Below are positions 1-7,095 of a stretch of 10,409 bases of DNA, piece after piece. The position numbers were made by a program, and so were the translations under genes. Under the pieces are notes generated by a model. That model was not told the DNA's origin. It searched no databases and was given only the letters and a program-made list of their open reading frames with translations. The DNA comes from CAZZKF01 sp964654995 (GTDB lineage Bacteria; Pseudomonadota; Alphaproteobacteria; CAZZKF01), in the NCBI GenBank assembly GCA_964654995.1, contig CAZZKF010000083.1:1-10409 (forward strand). Direction: 5' to 3'. Numbering within the stretch: position 1 is the first letter of the stretch; each line of letters starts with the position of its first letter.

Positions 1-1007
1 ACGTCGGCTGAAAACTGCTGGTCGCGGAACACGGTGAGCCCTTCCTTGAGGCTCAGCTGAAACCAGTCGCGACAGGTCACCCGATTGCCGGTCCAGTTGT
101 GAAAATATTCATGTCCGATGACGCTTTCGATGCGGGCGAAATCGTCATCCGTGGCGGTATCCGGCCGGGCCAGCACCAGGGCCGCGTTGAAGATGTTGAG
201 GCCCTTGTTCTCCATCGCCCCCATGTTGAAGTCGGCCACCGCGACAATGTTGTAGACATCAAGGTCGCACTCGAGGCCGAAGACCTCCTCGTCCCAGGCC
301 ATGGCTTTTTTCAGCGAGGCCATGGCGTGGCCGCATTTGTCGATGTCGCCCTGCGCGGCATAGATGCGCAGCCGTACCCGCCGGCCCGACCGGGTGATGA
401 ATTCATCCTCGATATGGGCGAGATCGCCAGCCACCAGCGCGAACAGGTACGACGGCTTCGGGAACGGGTCCTGCCAGCGCGACCAGTGGCGGCCATCACC
501 CGTCTCGCCCGCCGCCACTTCATTGCCGTTCGAGAGCAGCACCGGGTAATGCTCGCGGTCTGCTATGACGGTCGTCATATAACGCGCCATGACATCCGGA
601 CGGTCGGGGAAATAGGTGATGCGGCGAAAGCCTTCCGCCTCACACTGGGTACAGAACAGGCCCGAGGACATGTAAAGCCCTTCGAGAACCGTGTTCGCCT
701 GCGGACAGATTTCGGTCTCGATCTCGAGGGTGAAGGCATCGGGTACGGCTTCGATGGTCAGTGCGGCGGGTGTGAGCCGGTAATCACCCTCGCCCAGCTC
801 ACGGCCGTCAAGCGAAATGCGCCTGAGCTCAAGATCGACACCATCAAGGACCAGCGGCGCGGGCGCCACGGCGTCGTTGCGACGCAGGGCAAGGCGCGAT
901 GTGACCCGGGTCCGCGTTTCATCCAGATCGAAGGTCAGATCGACCGTATCGACCCAGTAGGCCGGCGGGCGGTAGTCCTTCAGATAAACCGTCTGCGGTG
1001 CGCTCAT
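1..1007 (-). CDS. pepN: Aminopeptidase N (M1 zinc metallopeptidase), N-terminal 335 residues, cut by the left window edge
   Basis: Cytoplasmic zinc aminopeptidase that removes N-terminal residues from peptides during protein turnover. Translated from the minus strand, the protein starts MSAPQTVYLKDYRPPAYWV and continues with an M1-type N-terminal beta domain. The substrate-anchoring GAMEN motif is at residues 263-267. The zinc motif HEYFH is at 299-303 and the third zinc ligand, Glu322, follows 18 residues later in LSLKEGLT. These positions are within about two residues of those I recall for Escherichia coli PepN, so the start and the PepN subfamily are well supported. The C-terminal part (roughly 550 residues in the family) lies outside the window. 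The ATG at 1007 is 14 bases after the arsM stop, with GGGAG directly abutting it. That spacing is too tight for a classical ribosome site, so translation may be coupled to arsM. A TTG seven codons upstream overlaps the arsM stop and is a less likely start. Nothing in the visible part looks damaged. Confidence 0.96.
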   Translation of the reverse strand, partial: MSAPQTVYLKDYRPPAYWVDTVDLTFDLDETRTRVTSRLALRRNDAVAPAPLVLDGVDLELRRISLDGRELGEGDYRLTPAALTIEAVPDAFTLEIETEICPQANTVLEGLYMSSGLFCTQCEAEGFRRITYFPDRPDVMARYMTTVIADREHYPVLLSNGNEVAAGETGDGRHWSRWQDPFPKPSYLFALVAGDLAHIEDEFITRSGRRVRLRIYAAQGDIDKCGHAMASLKKAMAWDEEVFGLECDLDVYNIVAVADFNMGAMENKGLNIFNAALVLARPDTATDDDFARIESVIGHEYFHNWTGNRVTCRDWFQLSLKEGLTVFRDQQFSAD

Positions 1008-1021
1008 CTCCCGGCCACGCC

Positions 1022-2191
1022 CTAGCAACAGCCGCTGCCCGAGTCAGGGCCGCAGGCATCGCTCGCGCCGGCGTCGCCGGCCGCCGTCGTTGCTTGCGGC
1101 GCACCGCGTTTGGTCTCGGCCGGCGTGCGAATCCCGTCGCGGGAGCAGTCGAACGGCACCTCGTCTTCGACCGGCACATGGGGCGGCACCGGAATGATGT
1201 CGCCGGCGTAGGGCGCGCGGGTGAGAATTTCGAAGGTCTTTTCGCACACCGCCATGCGCTGGCCGCGGATCAGCGTGTGGCCGTCGTCATCCTCGACCTT
1301 TTTCCAGGGCCCGCGGTAGATCACCGCCTGGTTTTTCTCGATACACGGACCTTCGAGCCCTTTCCAGGCAACGAATGTGGCAGCCCGGTATTCGATGCCT
1401 TCGACGATGCGCCACGGTTTCATGTCCAGCTTGTCGATACGCGCCCCGTAGAACCCGACCTCTTCGAGACGGGCAAGAAATTCGTGTTCCTGGAGGGCGC
1501 CGGAGATGCAGCCGCTCCACAGCTCGGGATCGTTCTTCAGGTGCGCGGGCGAAGGCTCGTCGGAGACGATGTCGGAAATGGCGATCCGCCCGCCGGGGCG
1601 CAGCACCCGGTACATCTCGGCAAACAACGCGCGTTTTTCCGCGTCACTCACCAGATTGAGCACGCAGTTGCTGACGATCACGTCGATGGAGTTATCGGCA
1701 ATCAACGGGCGCTCGCGGCGCTGGCGCTCCAGCGCATCCTGGAAGCGGGCGTAATCCTCGGCGCTGGCGACCGGATGGTCGCGCAGATACGCATCGATGA
1801 AATCGAGGTCGGTGCGCAGGTCCTGAATATGGCCGCGGCGGAATTCGACGTTTGCGTAACCGATGTTCTCCGCCACCTTGGGCGCGCTGCGGCGTGCCAG
1901 ATCCAGCATCTCGGGCGTCATGTCGACGCCGATCACCTCGCCCGCCGGGCCGACGATCTGGGCGGCGATAAAGCAGATCTTGCCGCTGCCCGAGCCGAGG
2001 TCGAGCACTGTCTCCCCGGCATTCAGATAGCGCGACGGATCACCGCAGCCGTAATCGCGCTCGATGACCTCCTGGGGAATCGCCTTCAGATATGCGGGGT
2101 CGTAATCGACCGCACAGCACAGCTCCTGCTCGGGCCGGGCGGCCCCGGCCGCATAGCGTTTCGAGACCGTTTGCGAAACCGAGATATCCAT
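1022..2191 (-). CDS. arsM: ArsM-type arsenite S-adenosylmethionine methyltransferase, arsenosugar-branch, with C-terminal Cys-Cys tail
   Basis: Predicted cytoplasmic enzyme that transfers methyl groups from S-adenosylmethionine to trivalent arsenic. The 389-residue protein has a class-I methyltransferase fold. Motif I is VLDLGSGSGK (62-71) and the acidic end of strand 2 is GVDM (88-91). Cysteines sit where ArsM enzymes bind As(III): a Cys25-Cys26 pair, Cys176 in SNCVLNL, and Cys228 in WSGCISGAL. A further cysteine, Cys49 in YGCGDP, is close to motif I. The long C-terminal domain (about 235-355) and the YGCGDP segment match, from memory, the cyanobacterial and proteobacterial ArsM group linked to arsenosugar synthesis rather than the shorter classical ArsM. 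After about residue 355 comes an Ala/Gly/Pro-rich linker ending in GSGCC, an extra possible thiol site. The start is fixed by a strong ribosome site (AAGGAGG) at 2202-2196. No arsR, arsS or arsenite pump is nearby; the next gene downstream is pepN. The family is sure; arsenic as the true substrate is likely but not proven. Confidence 0.88.
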   Translation of the reverse strand: MDISVSQTVSKRYAAGAARPEQELCCAVDYDPAYLKAIPQEVIERDYGCGDPSRYLNAGETVLDLGSGSGKICFIAAQIVGPAGEVIGVDMTPEMLDLARRSAPKVAENIGYANVEFRRGHIQDLRTDLDFIDAYLRDHPVASAEDYARFQDALERQRRERPLIADNSIDVIVSNCVLNLVSDAEKRALFAEMYRVLRPGGRIAISDIVSDEPSPAHLKNDPELWSGCISGALQEHEFLARLEEVGFYGARIDKLDMKPWRIVEGIEYRAATFVAWKGLEGPCIEKNQAVIYRGPWKKVEDDDGHTLIRGQRMAVCEKTFEILTRAPYAGDIIPVPPHVPVEDEVPFDCSRDGIRTPAETKRGAPQATTAAGDAGASDACGPDSGSGCC

Positions 2192-2195
2192 GCCT

Positions 2196-2202
2196 CCTCC
2201 TT
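2196..2202 (-). promoter_or_regulatory. Strong ribosome binding site of arsM
   Basis: AAGGAGG on the minus strand lies four bases before the ATG at 2191. It is a full anti-Shine-Dalgarno match and decides the arsM start. It begins 14 bases downstream of the large inverted repeat in the same leader. Confidence 0.85.
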
Positions 2203-2216
2203 ACCCGTCCGTTCTT

Positions 2217-2261
2217 GTCGACCGCCAGCGCGCCCCGGATGTCCGGGGCGACCAGGTCGAC
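2217..2261 (-). promoter_or_regulatory. Nested inverted repeat (hairpin or operator) in the arsM leader
   Basis: The inner arms CGCCCCGGA (2231-2239) and TCCGGGGCG (2242-2250) are a perfect 9-bp inverted repeat with a two-base centre. As RNA the innermost pair would open, giving 8 pairs closed by a four-base loop. The outer arms GTCGACC (2217-2223) and GGTCGAC (2255-2261) are a second perfect 7-bp repeat around it, separated by unequal internal gaps of 7 and 4 bases. In the arsM transcript the structure would end about 14 bases upstream of the ribosome site. It could act as an RNA hairpin affecting translation or transcript stability, or as a protein-binding operator. I do not recognise a known riboswitch or ArsR consensus in it. 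Confidence 0.6.
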
Positions 2262-2347
2262 CTCATACGATTGAAACACGCCGCATCACGCGCTCGAATG
2301 CATGGTGAGTGTCGACAACGATCGGCCAAAATGCGAGTCAAAGACTG

Positions 2348-2361
2348 TCACGACTTCGTGA
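2348..2361. promoter_or_regulatory. Short palindrome upstream of the acyl-CoA synthetase gene
   Basis: TCACGA and TCGTGA flank a two-base centre (CT): a perfect 6-bp inverted repeat. It lies 76 bases before the synthetase start within the divergent intergenic region and is sized like a dimeric repressor site (for example TetR type). No regulator gene is in the window, and a chance palindrome of this length is possible. Confidence 0.3.
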
Positions 2362-2388
2362 TAGGGTTTGCCACATTTGTCAATATCG

Positions 2389-2403
2389 CGGTGACCGTCA
2401 CCG
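2389..2403. promoter_or_regulatory. Perfect 15-base palindrome upstream of the acyl-CoA synthetase gene
   Basis: CGGTGAC and GTCACCG flank a single central C: a perfect 7-bp inverted repeat centred 42 bases before the start codon at 2438. Its position suits an operator or a leader hairpin for the synthetase. A TTGACA-like box on the minus strand (2383-2378) lies just beside it, but I could not pair that with a good -10 box. Confidence 0.35.
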
Positions 2404-2437
2404 TGGAGACCCGGCCGAGAAAAACAAGAGACCCGAC

Positions 2438-4309
2438 ATGACATTGGATATCGAAACCTTTGCCACGATCGAGGACATTCGCACCATCGAGGCGGTCCCC
2501 CTGGAGCAGCGCATCAGCTATCCCAGCACCTATGCGCTGATCGTGGACGCGGCCGGCCGCTTCGGAGAGCGCCCGTCGATCATCTTCCTGCCCACTGGCA
2601 GCGTTGCGGATGAGCCGGTCATCATCAGCTATCGCGAGCTGGCGGCCCGGGTCACCCAGACCGCCAACCTGCTGATCGATCTCGGCGTCGGGCCGGAGAC
2701 ACCGGTGTCCTACCTTCTGCCCAATCTGCCGGAGACCCACTTCGTCCTGTGGGGCGGCGAGGCAGCCGGCGTTGTCAACCCGATCAACTGGTATCTCGAG
2801 CCCAGGCAGATTGCCGACATCATCCGCGCCGCCGGCGCCCGCGTGCTGGTCTGCGCCGGGCCCGGCACCCCGGCCGGCGATCAGATCTGGGACAAGGCGT
2901 GCCAGGTTCGGGCTCTGGTGCCGGAGCTTGAGATGCTGCTGGTAATCGGCTCGGTGCCGAAAGGGGAAGCGGCCGCTGTCGCCTACGACCACGTGGTGGG
3001 AGATTACCCCGAGGACCAACTGACCAGCCGGCGTCAGATCGATCCGGACGATGTGGCGTCCCTGTTCCATACCGGCGGCACCACGGGAAGCCCCAAGCTC
3101 GCCCAGCACCTGCACCGGGGCGAGGTCTATCAGGCCTGTATGGTCCCTGCCCTTTCCACCATTCGCCTCGGCTCCGTGGCCCTGTGCGGCCTGCCGATGT
3201 TCCATGTGAACGCGGTCATTGTGACCGGATTGGGGCCGTTCTCTGCCGGGGCCACGGTGCTGCTGGCCGGTCCCGAAGGCTACCGCAACCGGCGCCTGAT
3301 CGGCGAATTCTGGCACATCGTCGAGAAGTACCGGGTCACCACCTTCAGCGGCGTCCCGACCCTGTACGCCGCCTTGCTCGATGTGCCGATCGGCGAGGCC
3401 GATGTAAGCTCGCTGGAGCGCGTCATCTGCGGCGCCGCGCCGATGCCGGTGTCCCTGTTCCGGGCCTTTGAAGAAGCAACCGGCGTCAAGATCATCGAGG
3501 GCTATGGCCTGACCGAGGGGACCTGCGTCAGCTCGCTGAACCCGCGCGACGGCGAGCAGCGCATCGGCTCGATCGGCCTGCGCATCCCCTATCAGGAGAT
3601 GAAGACCGTGCGCCTCGATGCCGACGGCCGCTACCTCGGCGACTGCGCGGTCGACGAGGTCGGCGTGATTGCCATTCGCGGCCCCAACGTCATGAAGGGC
3701 TATACGGACGAGGCCGAAAACGCCAGGGTCTGGCTGGATGACGGCTGGCTGCTGACCGGCGATCTGGCGCGGTGCGATGCCGACGGCTATTTCTGGCTCA
3801 CCGGCCGCGCCAAGGACCTGATCATCCGCGGCGGCCACAACATCGACCCGGCGATCATCGAAGAGGCCCTGCACCGCCATGAGGCGATCGATCTGGCCGC
3901 CGCCGTCGGCCAGCCCGATGCCTATGCCGGCGAGTTGCCGGTCGCTTATGTCACGCTCCGCGAAGGCATGCAGGCAACACCCGAAGACTTGCGCGATTTC
4001 GCCGCCCGTGAGATCCCCGAGCGAGCCGCTGTCCCGGTCGCGATCCACGTGATCGAGAGGATGCCGGTCACGGCGGTCGGCAAGATTTTCAAGCCGGCGC
4101 TGCGCTTCGATGCCGTCGCCCGGGTGATTGAACGTGAACTGGCCGAACTCGGGATCGAGCCGGCCGCCATCGACGTCGGTGCCCATCCCCGCCATGGTAC
4201 ATTGGCGCGTATCCGCCTTGGGTCGCCGCCCGATCCGGAACAGGCCCGCAAGATCGAGGCCGCATTGGGCCGCTTTGCCTTCGCCTGGGAACTGGTCGAG
4301 GATTCGTAA
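2438..4309 (+). CDS. AMP-forming acyl-CoA synthetase (ANL superfamily)
   Basis: Predicted cytoplasmic ligase that activates a carboxylic acid to its acyl-adenylate with ATP and then to the CoA thioester. The 623-residue protein shows the ANL core motifs in order: the P-loop-like TGGTTGSPK (212-220), GYGLTE (355-360), the TGD ATP-ribose motif (440-442), the hinge region GRAKDLIIRGGHNIDP (456-471), and the adenylation lysine Lys549 in TAVGKIFKP. The sequence throughout, including the N-terminal FATIEDIRTIEAVP and WGGEAAGVVNPIN, resembles a group of roughly 630-residue proteobacterial acyl-CoA synthetases annotated only generically. The substrate (fatty, aromatic or other acid) cannot be read from the sequence. 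The open frame extends upstream to 2309, but ATG 2438 matches where the family begins and has AAGAG seven bases before it. The gene is divergent from arsM and ends two bases from the convergent PLP-enzyme gene. No gene of a specific pathway flanks it, so its role in fatty-acid or xenobiotic acid catabolism is inference. Confidence 0.93.
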   Translation: MTLDIETFATIEDIRTIEAVPLEQRISYPSTYALIVDAAGRFGERPSIIFLPTGSVADEPVIISYRELAARVTQTANLLIDLGVGPETPVSYLLPNLPETHFVLWGGEAAGVVNPINWYLEPRQIADIIRAAGARVLVCAGPGTPAGDQIWDKACQVRALVPELEMLLVIGSVPKGEAAAVAYDHVVGDYPEDQLTSRRQIDPDDVASLFHTGGTTGSPKLAQHLHRGEVYQACMVPALSTIRLGSVALCGLPMFHVNAVIVTGLGPFSAGATVLLAGPEGYRNRRLIGEFWHIVEKYRVTTFSGVPTLYAALLDVPIGEADVSSLERVICGAAPMPVSLFRAFEEATGVKIIEGYGLTEGTCVSSLNPRDGEQRIGSIGLRIPYQEMKTVRLDADGRYLGDCAVDEVGVIAIRGPNVMKGYTDEAENARVWLDDGWLLTGDLARCDADGYFWLTGRAKDLIIRGGHNIDPAIIEEALHRHEAIDLAAAVGQPDAYAGELPVAYVTLREGMQATPEDLRDFAAREIPERAAVPVAIHVIERMPVTAVGKIFKPALRFDAVARVIERELAELGIEPAAIDVGAHPRHGTLARIRLGSPPDPEQARKIEAALGRFAFAWELVEDS

Positions 4310-4311
4310 CC

Positions 4312-5454
4312 TCAGAGCAGGCCGGCAAGCGTTTCGCACAAATCCTCGATCGCCGCTTCCGTCGTCACCGCGCCCGGCGAGATGCGCAGGATCTGGCCGC
4401 GATGATCGGTAAAAAAGCCGTCGTCCCGCAGAGCCGCCACGACCTCGGGCGCCGGTACGGACTCGGGCAGGCGCAGCATGACACTGCCGCCGCGCGAGGC
4501 ATCGTCTTCGGGGCTTGCCAGCGTCCAGCCATGGTCATGGGCGGCGGTGATGATTCGCCGGGAAAGCCGCAGGTTGTGGGCGCGCAGCCTGTCCACCCCT
4601 TGCGCCGCCTGCCAGCGCAGACCGGGCAGCGAAGCGGCCAGGCCGGCCACCGACGGCGTGCCGTGATCGAAACGGCGAATGTCGTCGGCGTATGAGAATT
4701 TGTCGAAATCCCAGTTGAACGGGTCGGGCTGGCTGAACCAGCCGCAGAATTCGGGCGTGCATTCCTTGATTATTTCAGGCCGCACATAGAGCACACCGGC
4801 GCCGGTTACCCCCATCAGCCACTTGAGCGTGCTGGCAATCACGAAATCGATTGCCGGTGCGTTCACGTCATAGGGCACGATGCCGACGCCCTGGGTGATA
4901 TCGACGCCGATCAGGCTGCCCTGCGCCCGGCCATGGCCGACCAGCGCATCGAGATCGACCCTATGCGACGAGGTCGAACTGACCCAGGTGATCAGCGCCA
5001 CCGCAACCGAGTCATCCCAGCGGTCGATGAAGTCCTCGTCCCGGCAGTAGCTTTCGCCCTGACGCAACGGCACCGTATCCAGCGTGAAGTTGCGGCGTCT
5101 GGCCATCGCCTGGAGCAGAAAATGCATCGACGGGAAGCAGTCGCCGGCAACCAGCACGCGCCGCCCGGCCAGCCGTTCGGCCGGCAGCGCGCCCATGAAG
5201 CTGTAAAACGCGGCCGTGACGTTCTGGGTGGCGGTCAGGGTCCCCTCCGGCGCACCGATGACCTGGCGCCACCGGGCCAGAAATTCGTCCCGAACGTCCT
5301 GGGCATAGATCCACTGGCCATTGTCGGGCGCGCACCAGCGGGCCGCGAAAGTGGCGAGTTCGGCCTCGACCTCGCGTTGTTTGCCGGGGTAGAGGCCGAT
5401 CGAATGATAAAGGGCATAGCCTTCGCCGCGCTCACGCTGCTCTGTCGTCAACAT
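4312..5454 (-). CDS. Class-V aminotransferase-fold PLP enzyme, kynureninase-like
   Basis: Cytoplasmic pyridoxal-phosphate enzyme of fold type I, 380 residues, a normal length for the class. Lys211 in ASTLKWLMG is the expected Schiff-base lysine. Asp185 in GVDITQG is the residue that pairs with the PLP pyridine nitrogen. Arg357 in QILRISPG matches the C-terminal arginine that holds the substrate carboxylate. The order of these blocks, and an ending DDGFFTDHRGQILRISPG, resemble kynureninases and related class-V lyases more than cysteine desulfurases, which would need a catalytic Cys loop that I do not see. It may cleave kynurenine or a related amino acid, but transamination, racemisation or another lyase reaction cannot be excluded. 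It follows an amino-acid transporter gene by 47 bases on the same strand, which suggests that it acts on the imported compound. GAGG five bases before ATG 5454 supports the start. The stop is two bases from that of the convergent acyl-CoA synthetase gene. Confidence 0.88.
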   Translation of the reverse strand: MLTTEQRERGEGYALYHSIGLYPGKQREVEAELATFAARWCAPDNGQWIYAQDVRDEFLARWRQVIGAPEGTLTATQNVTAAFYSFMGALPAERLAGRRVLVAGDCFPSMHFLLQAMARRRNFTLDTVPLRQGESYCRDEDFIDRWDDSVAVALITWVSSTSSHRVDLDALVGHGRAQGSLIGVDITQGVGIVPYDVNAPAIDFVIASTLKWLMGVTGAGVLYVRPEIIKECTPEFCGWFSQPDPFNWDFDKFSYADDIRRFDHGTPSVAGLAASLPGLRWQAAQGVDRLRAHNLRLSRRIITAAHDHGWTLASPEDDASRGGSVMLRLPESVPAPEVVAALRDDGFFTDHRGQILRISPGAVTTEAAIEDLCETLAGLL

Positions 5455-5469
5455 GATATCCTCGTTTCA

Positions 5470-5518
5470 CAAAAAGATTATATAATAGCGGCTTGCTGGA
5501 CTTATATAAGATTATAGA
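5470..5518 (-). promoter_or_regulatory. AT-rich palindromic island before the PLP-enzyme gene (possible internal promoter or operator)
   Basis: In otherwise GC-rich DNA this stretch is mostly A and T. It contains two perfect 10-bp palindromes, ATTATATAAT (5477-5486) and CTTATATAAG (5501-5510), centred 24 bases apart. A 9-base direct repeat, AAGATTATA, occurs at 5474-5482 and 5508-5516. On the minus strand each direct repeat contains an exact TATAAT. The one at 5482-5477 lies 22 bases before the ATG at 5454, as a -10 box would, but no matching -35 box is visible. The right half overlaps the last codons and stop of the transporter gene. The layout suggests an activator-dependent or regulated internal promoter within the transporter/PLP-enzyme pair. 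Confidence 0.4.
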
Positions 5519-6872
5519 TGAAGACTGCACCGACCCCTGCCGGCGCAGCAAAGCGCAGCAGCACCCGCCACAGGCGATAAGCCGGGGAGTCCCCAAGGCC
5601 AAGTTCCTCCATGGTCGCGCGCCTCGACATGAACCAGCCGGCGAAGATCGCCACCAGCATGCCGGAGACCGGGATCAGGACGTTGGCCGTCAGGTACTCG
5701 AGAATGCCGAAAATATTGCGATCCTTGAACACGGCAAGGAAAGCAAGCGGCCGGACATCGGCCCAGATGTTGAAGGAAAAGGCGCTTGCCAGGCCGAACA
5801 GCCAGACCACGCCGCCGAGCGCTATCGCCATATGTGCCCGCTTCCAGCCCTTGTGTTCCTCGAGCCAGCTCACCCCCGGCTCCAGGAGCGCAATGGCTGA
5901 CGTCAGCGCCGCAATCGCCAGAAGGATGAAAAACAGGGTGCCGAAAAAGCCGCCGCCCGGCATCTGCCCGAAGGCGATCGGCAGGGTAACAAAAATCAGC
6001 CCCGGCCCCTCCGCTGGCTGAAGCCCGTAGGCAAACACGATCGGGAAAATGGCAAGCCCGGCGGTCAGCGCCACCAGGGTGTCGGCTGTGGCAATGATCA
6101 GGGCTGAGCGCGGAATCGACACCTCTTTGCCCAGGTAAGCGCCATAGGTCATCATTGCGCCGACGCCGACGGCGAGCGTAAAGAATGCCTGACCGATGGC
6201 GTCCAGCACCACGGAACCCGAGATCTTGGAAAAATCGGGCGTAAACATGAAGCGCACGGCGGCCTTGAAATCGCCGACGACGCCGGCATAGATCACCAAG
6301 ACGACGAGCAGCACGAAGAGGAGCGGCATCATCCAGTTGACCCCCTTCTCCAGCCCGTCACGGATGCCGCGGGCCACGATATAGATGGTCAGCCCCATGA
6401 ACAGGCCATGCCAGATGGTCACCGCCACGGCATCATGGAGGAGCGCCTCATGGGTCTGGCGCGACGACGCGGCATCGAAGCCGGCAAACGCCCCCATCGC
6501 CGCCTTGGCAACATAGGCAAAGGTCCACCCGGCAACGACGCTGTAGAACGACAGCCCCATCAGGGCGATCACCACGCCGAGCCAGCCGACCAGGCTCCAG
6601 CGCGGACTGTGGCCCTCGCTGACCGCCACCGAGCGCATCGAATTGATGGCACTCTGGCGCCCGCGCCGGCCGATCACCAGTTCGGCCATGAGCAGCGGCA
6701 GGATGAAGACCAGAATCGCCGTCACATAGATCAGGATGAACAGGGCGCCGCCGCCCACCCCCATGATGTAGGGAAACCGCCAGATGTTGCCGAGTCCCAC
6801 CGCACTGCCGATGGCGGCCAGAAGAAAACCGGTGCGTGACGACCAGGATTCATGGGCAGCCGGCTCGCTCAT
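5502..6872 (-). CDS. Neurotransmitter:sodium symporter family (NSS/SNF) amino-acid transporter
   Basis: Inner-membrane transporter that couples sodium entry to amino-acid uptake (LeuT fold). The 456-residue protein has the signature first helix GSAVGLGNIWRFPY (22-35). Ala24 and Asn29 align with LeuT residues at the first sodium site. Gly26 takes the place of the Asp found in monoamine transporters, which points to amino acids as substrate. Hydrophobic helices run along the rest of the chain. A helix-6-like segment, GQAFFTLAVGVGAMMTYG, is typical of bacterial members. ATG 6872 is chosen because GGGAG lies eight bases before it and because it starts just before the first helix. The frame stays open to 7295, but that part is hydrophilic, unlike the family, and opposite ompW. 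The next gene on the same strand is the kynureninase-like PLP enzyme, so tryptophan, kynurenine or another amino acid metabolised by that enzyme is a reasonable guess for the substrate. Confidence 0.93.
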   Translation of the reverse strand: MSEPAAHESWSSRTGFLLAAIGSAVGLGNIWRFPYIMGVGGGALFILIYVTAILVFILPLLMAELVIGRRGRQSAINSMRSVAVSEGHSPRWSLVGWLGVVIALMGLSFYSVVAGWTFAYVAKAAMGAFAGFDAASSRQTHEALLHDAVAVTIWHGLFMGLTIYIVARGIRDGLEKGVNWMMPLLFVLLVVLVIYAGVVGDFKAAVRFMFTPDFSKISGSVVLDAIGQAFFTLAVGVGAMMTYGAYLGKEVSIPRSALIIATADTLVALTAGLAIFPIVFAYGLQPAEGPGLIFVTLPIAFGQMPGGGFFGTLFFILLAIAALTSAIALLEPGVSWLEEHKGWKRAHMAIALGGVVWLFGLASAFSFNIWADVRPLAFLAVFKDRNIFGILEYLTANVLIPVSGMLVAIFAGWFMSRRATMEELGLGDSPAYRLWRVLLRFAAPAGVGAVFIYNLI

Positions 6873-6898
6873 GGGCGTGTCTCCCTGTCTTTCAATGC

Positions 6899-6917
6899 GA
6901 GGGGTGCGATGCCCCTC
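6899..6917 (-). promoter_or_regulatory. Small hairpin in the transporter leader
   Basis: GAGGGG (6899-6904) and CCCCTC (6912-6917) form a 6-bp stem with a seven-base loop. It lies between the predicted promoter and the ribosome site of the transporter gene. A role in expression is possible; chance is not excluded in such GC-rich DNA. Confidence 0.25.
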
Positions 6918-6934
6918 CTCTTTCGCCGGCGCCG

Positions 6935-6964
6935 ACTGTAGCAGACTCCATGAGATATCAACAA
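6935..6964 (-). promoter_or_regulatory. Candidate sigma-70-type promoter of the transporter/PLP-enzyme operon
   Basis: On the minus strand TTGTTG (6964-6959) is followed after 18 bases by TACAGT (6940-6935). An overlapping TTGATA gives a 15-base spacing. Transcription would start near 6928, about 55 bases before the transporter ATG at 6872. It is the best promoter-like pair in the divergent region between the transporter and ompW. Confidence 0.4.
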
Positions 6965-7095
6965 ACGGTGCTGGATCGTGGTGGCCGCGGGATCGCCGTT
7001 GCGACACTTTGCCGCCTCGCCGGCGCGGGAGGCTGCCCCTAGGGTGAGTCGATGCTGGCGGGTTTGGCCGAAGGCATTCTCGAGGGGCAACAGAC

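Noticed and set aside
99..1025. 308-codon plus-strand frame opposite pepN
   Set aside because: The minus strand encodes unmistakable PepN motifs (GAMEN, HEYFH) over the same bases.
2040..2279. Minus-strand frame starting MFQSYEVDLVAPDIRG, faintly like the N-terminus of succinylglutamate desuccinylase/aspartoacylase proteins
   Set aside because: The likeness covers only about 15 residues, most of the frame overlaps arsM, no catalytic motif follows, and the stretch is made of the inverted-repeat bases.
998..2308. 436-codon plus-strand frame opposite arsM
   Set aside because: It is antisense to a clear methyltransferase with a strong ribosome site. The translation has no recognisable family and is biased like a shadow frame.
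2348..4339. 663-codon open frame on the minus strand opposite the acyl-CoA synthetase
   Set aside because: It is a mirror of the synthetase reading frame in GC-rich DNA. The translation is a low-complexity Asp/Gly/Arg-rich string with no domain motifs, while the plus-strand frame has all the ligase motifs.
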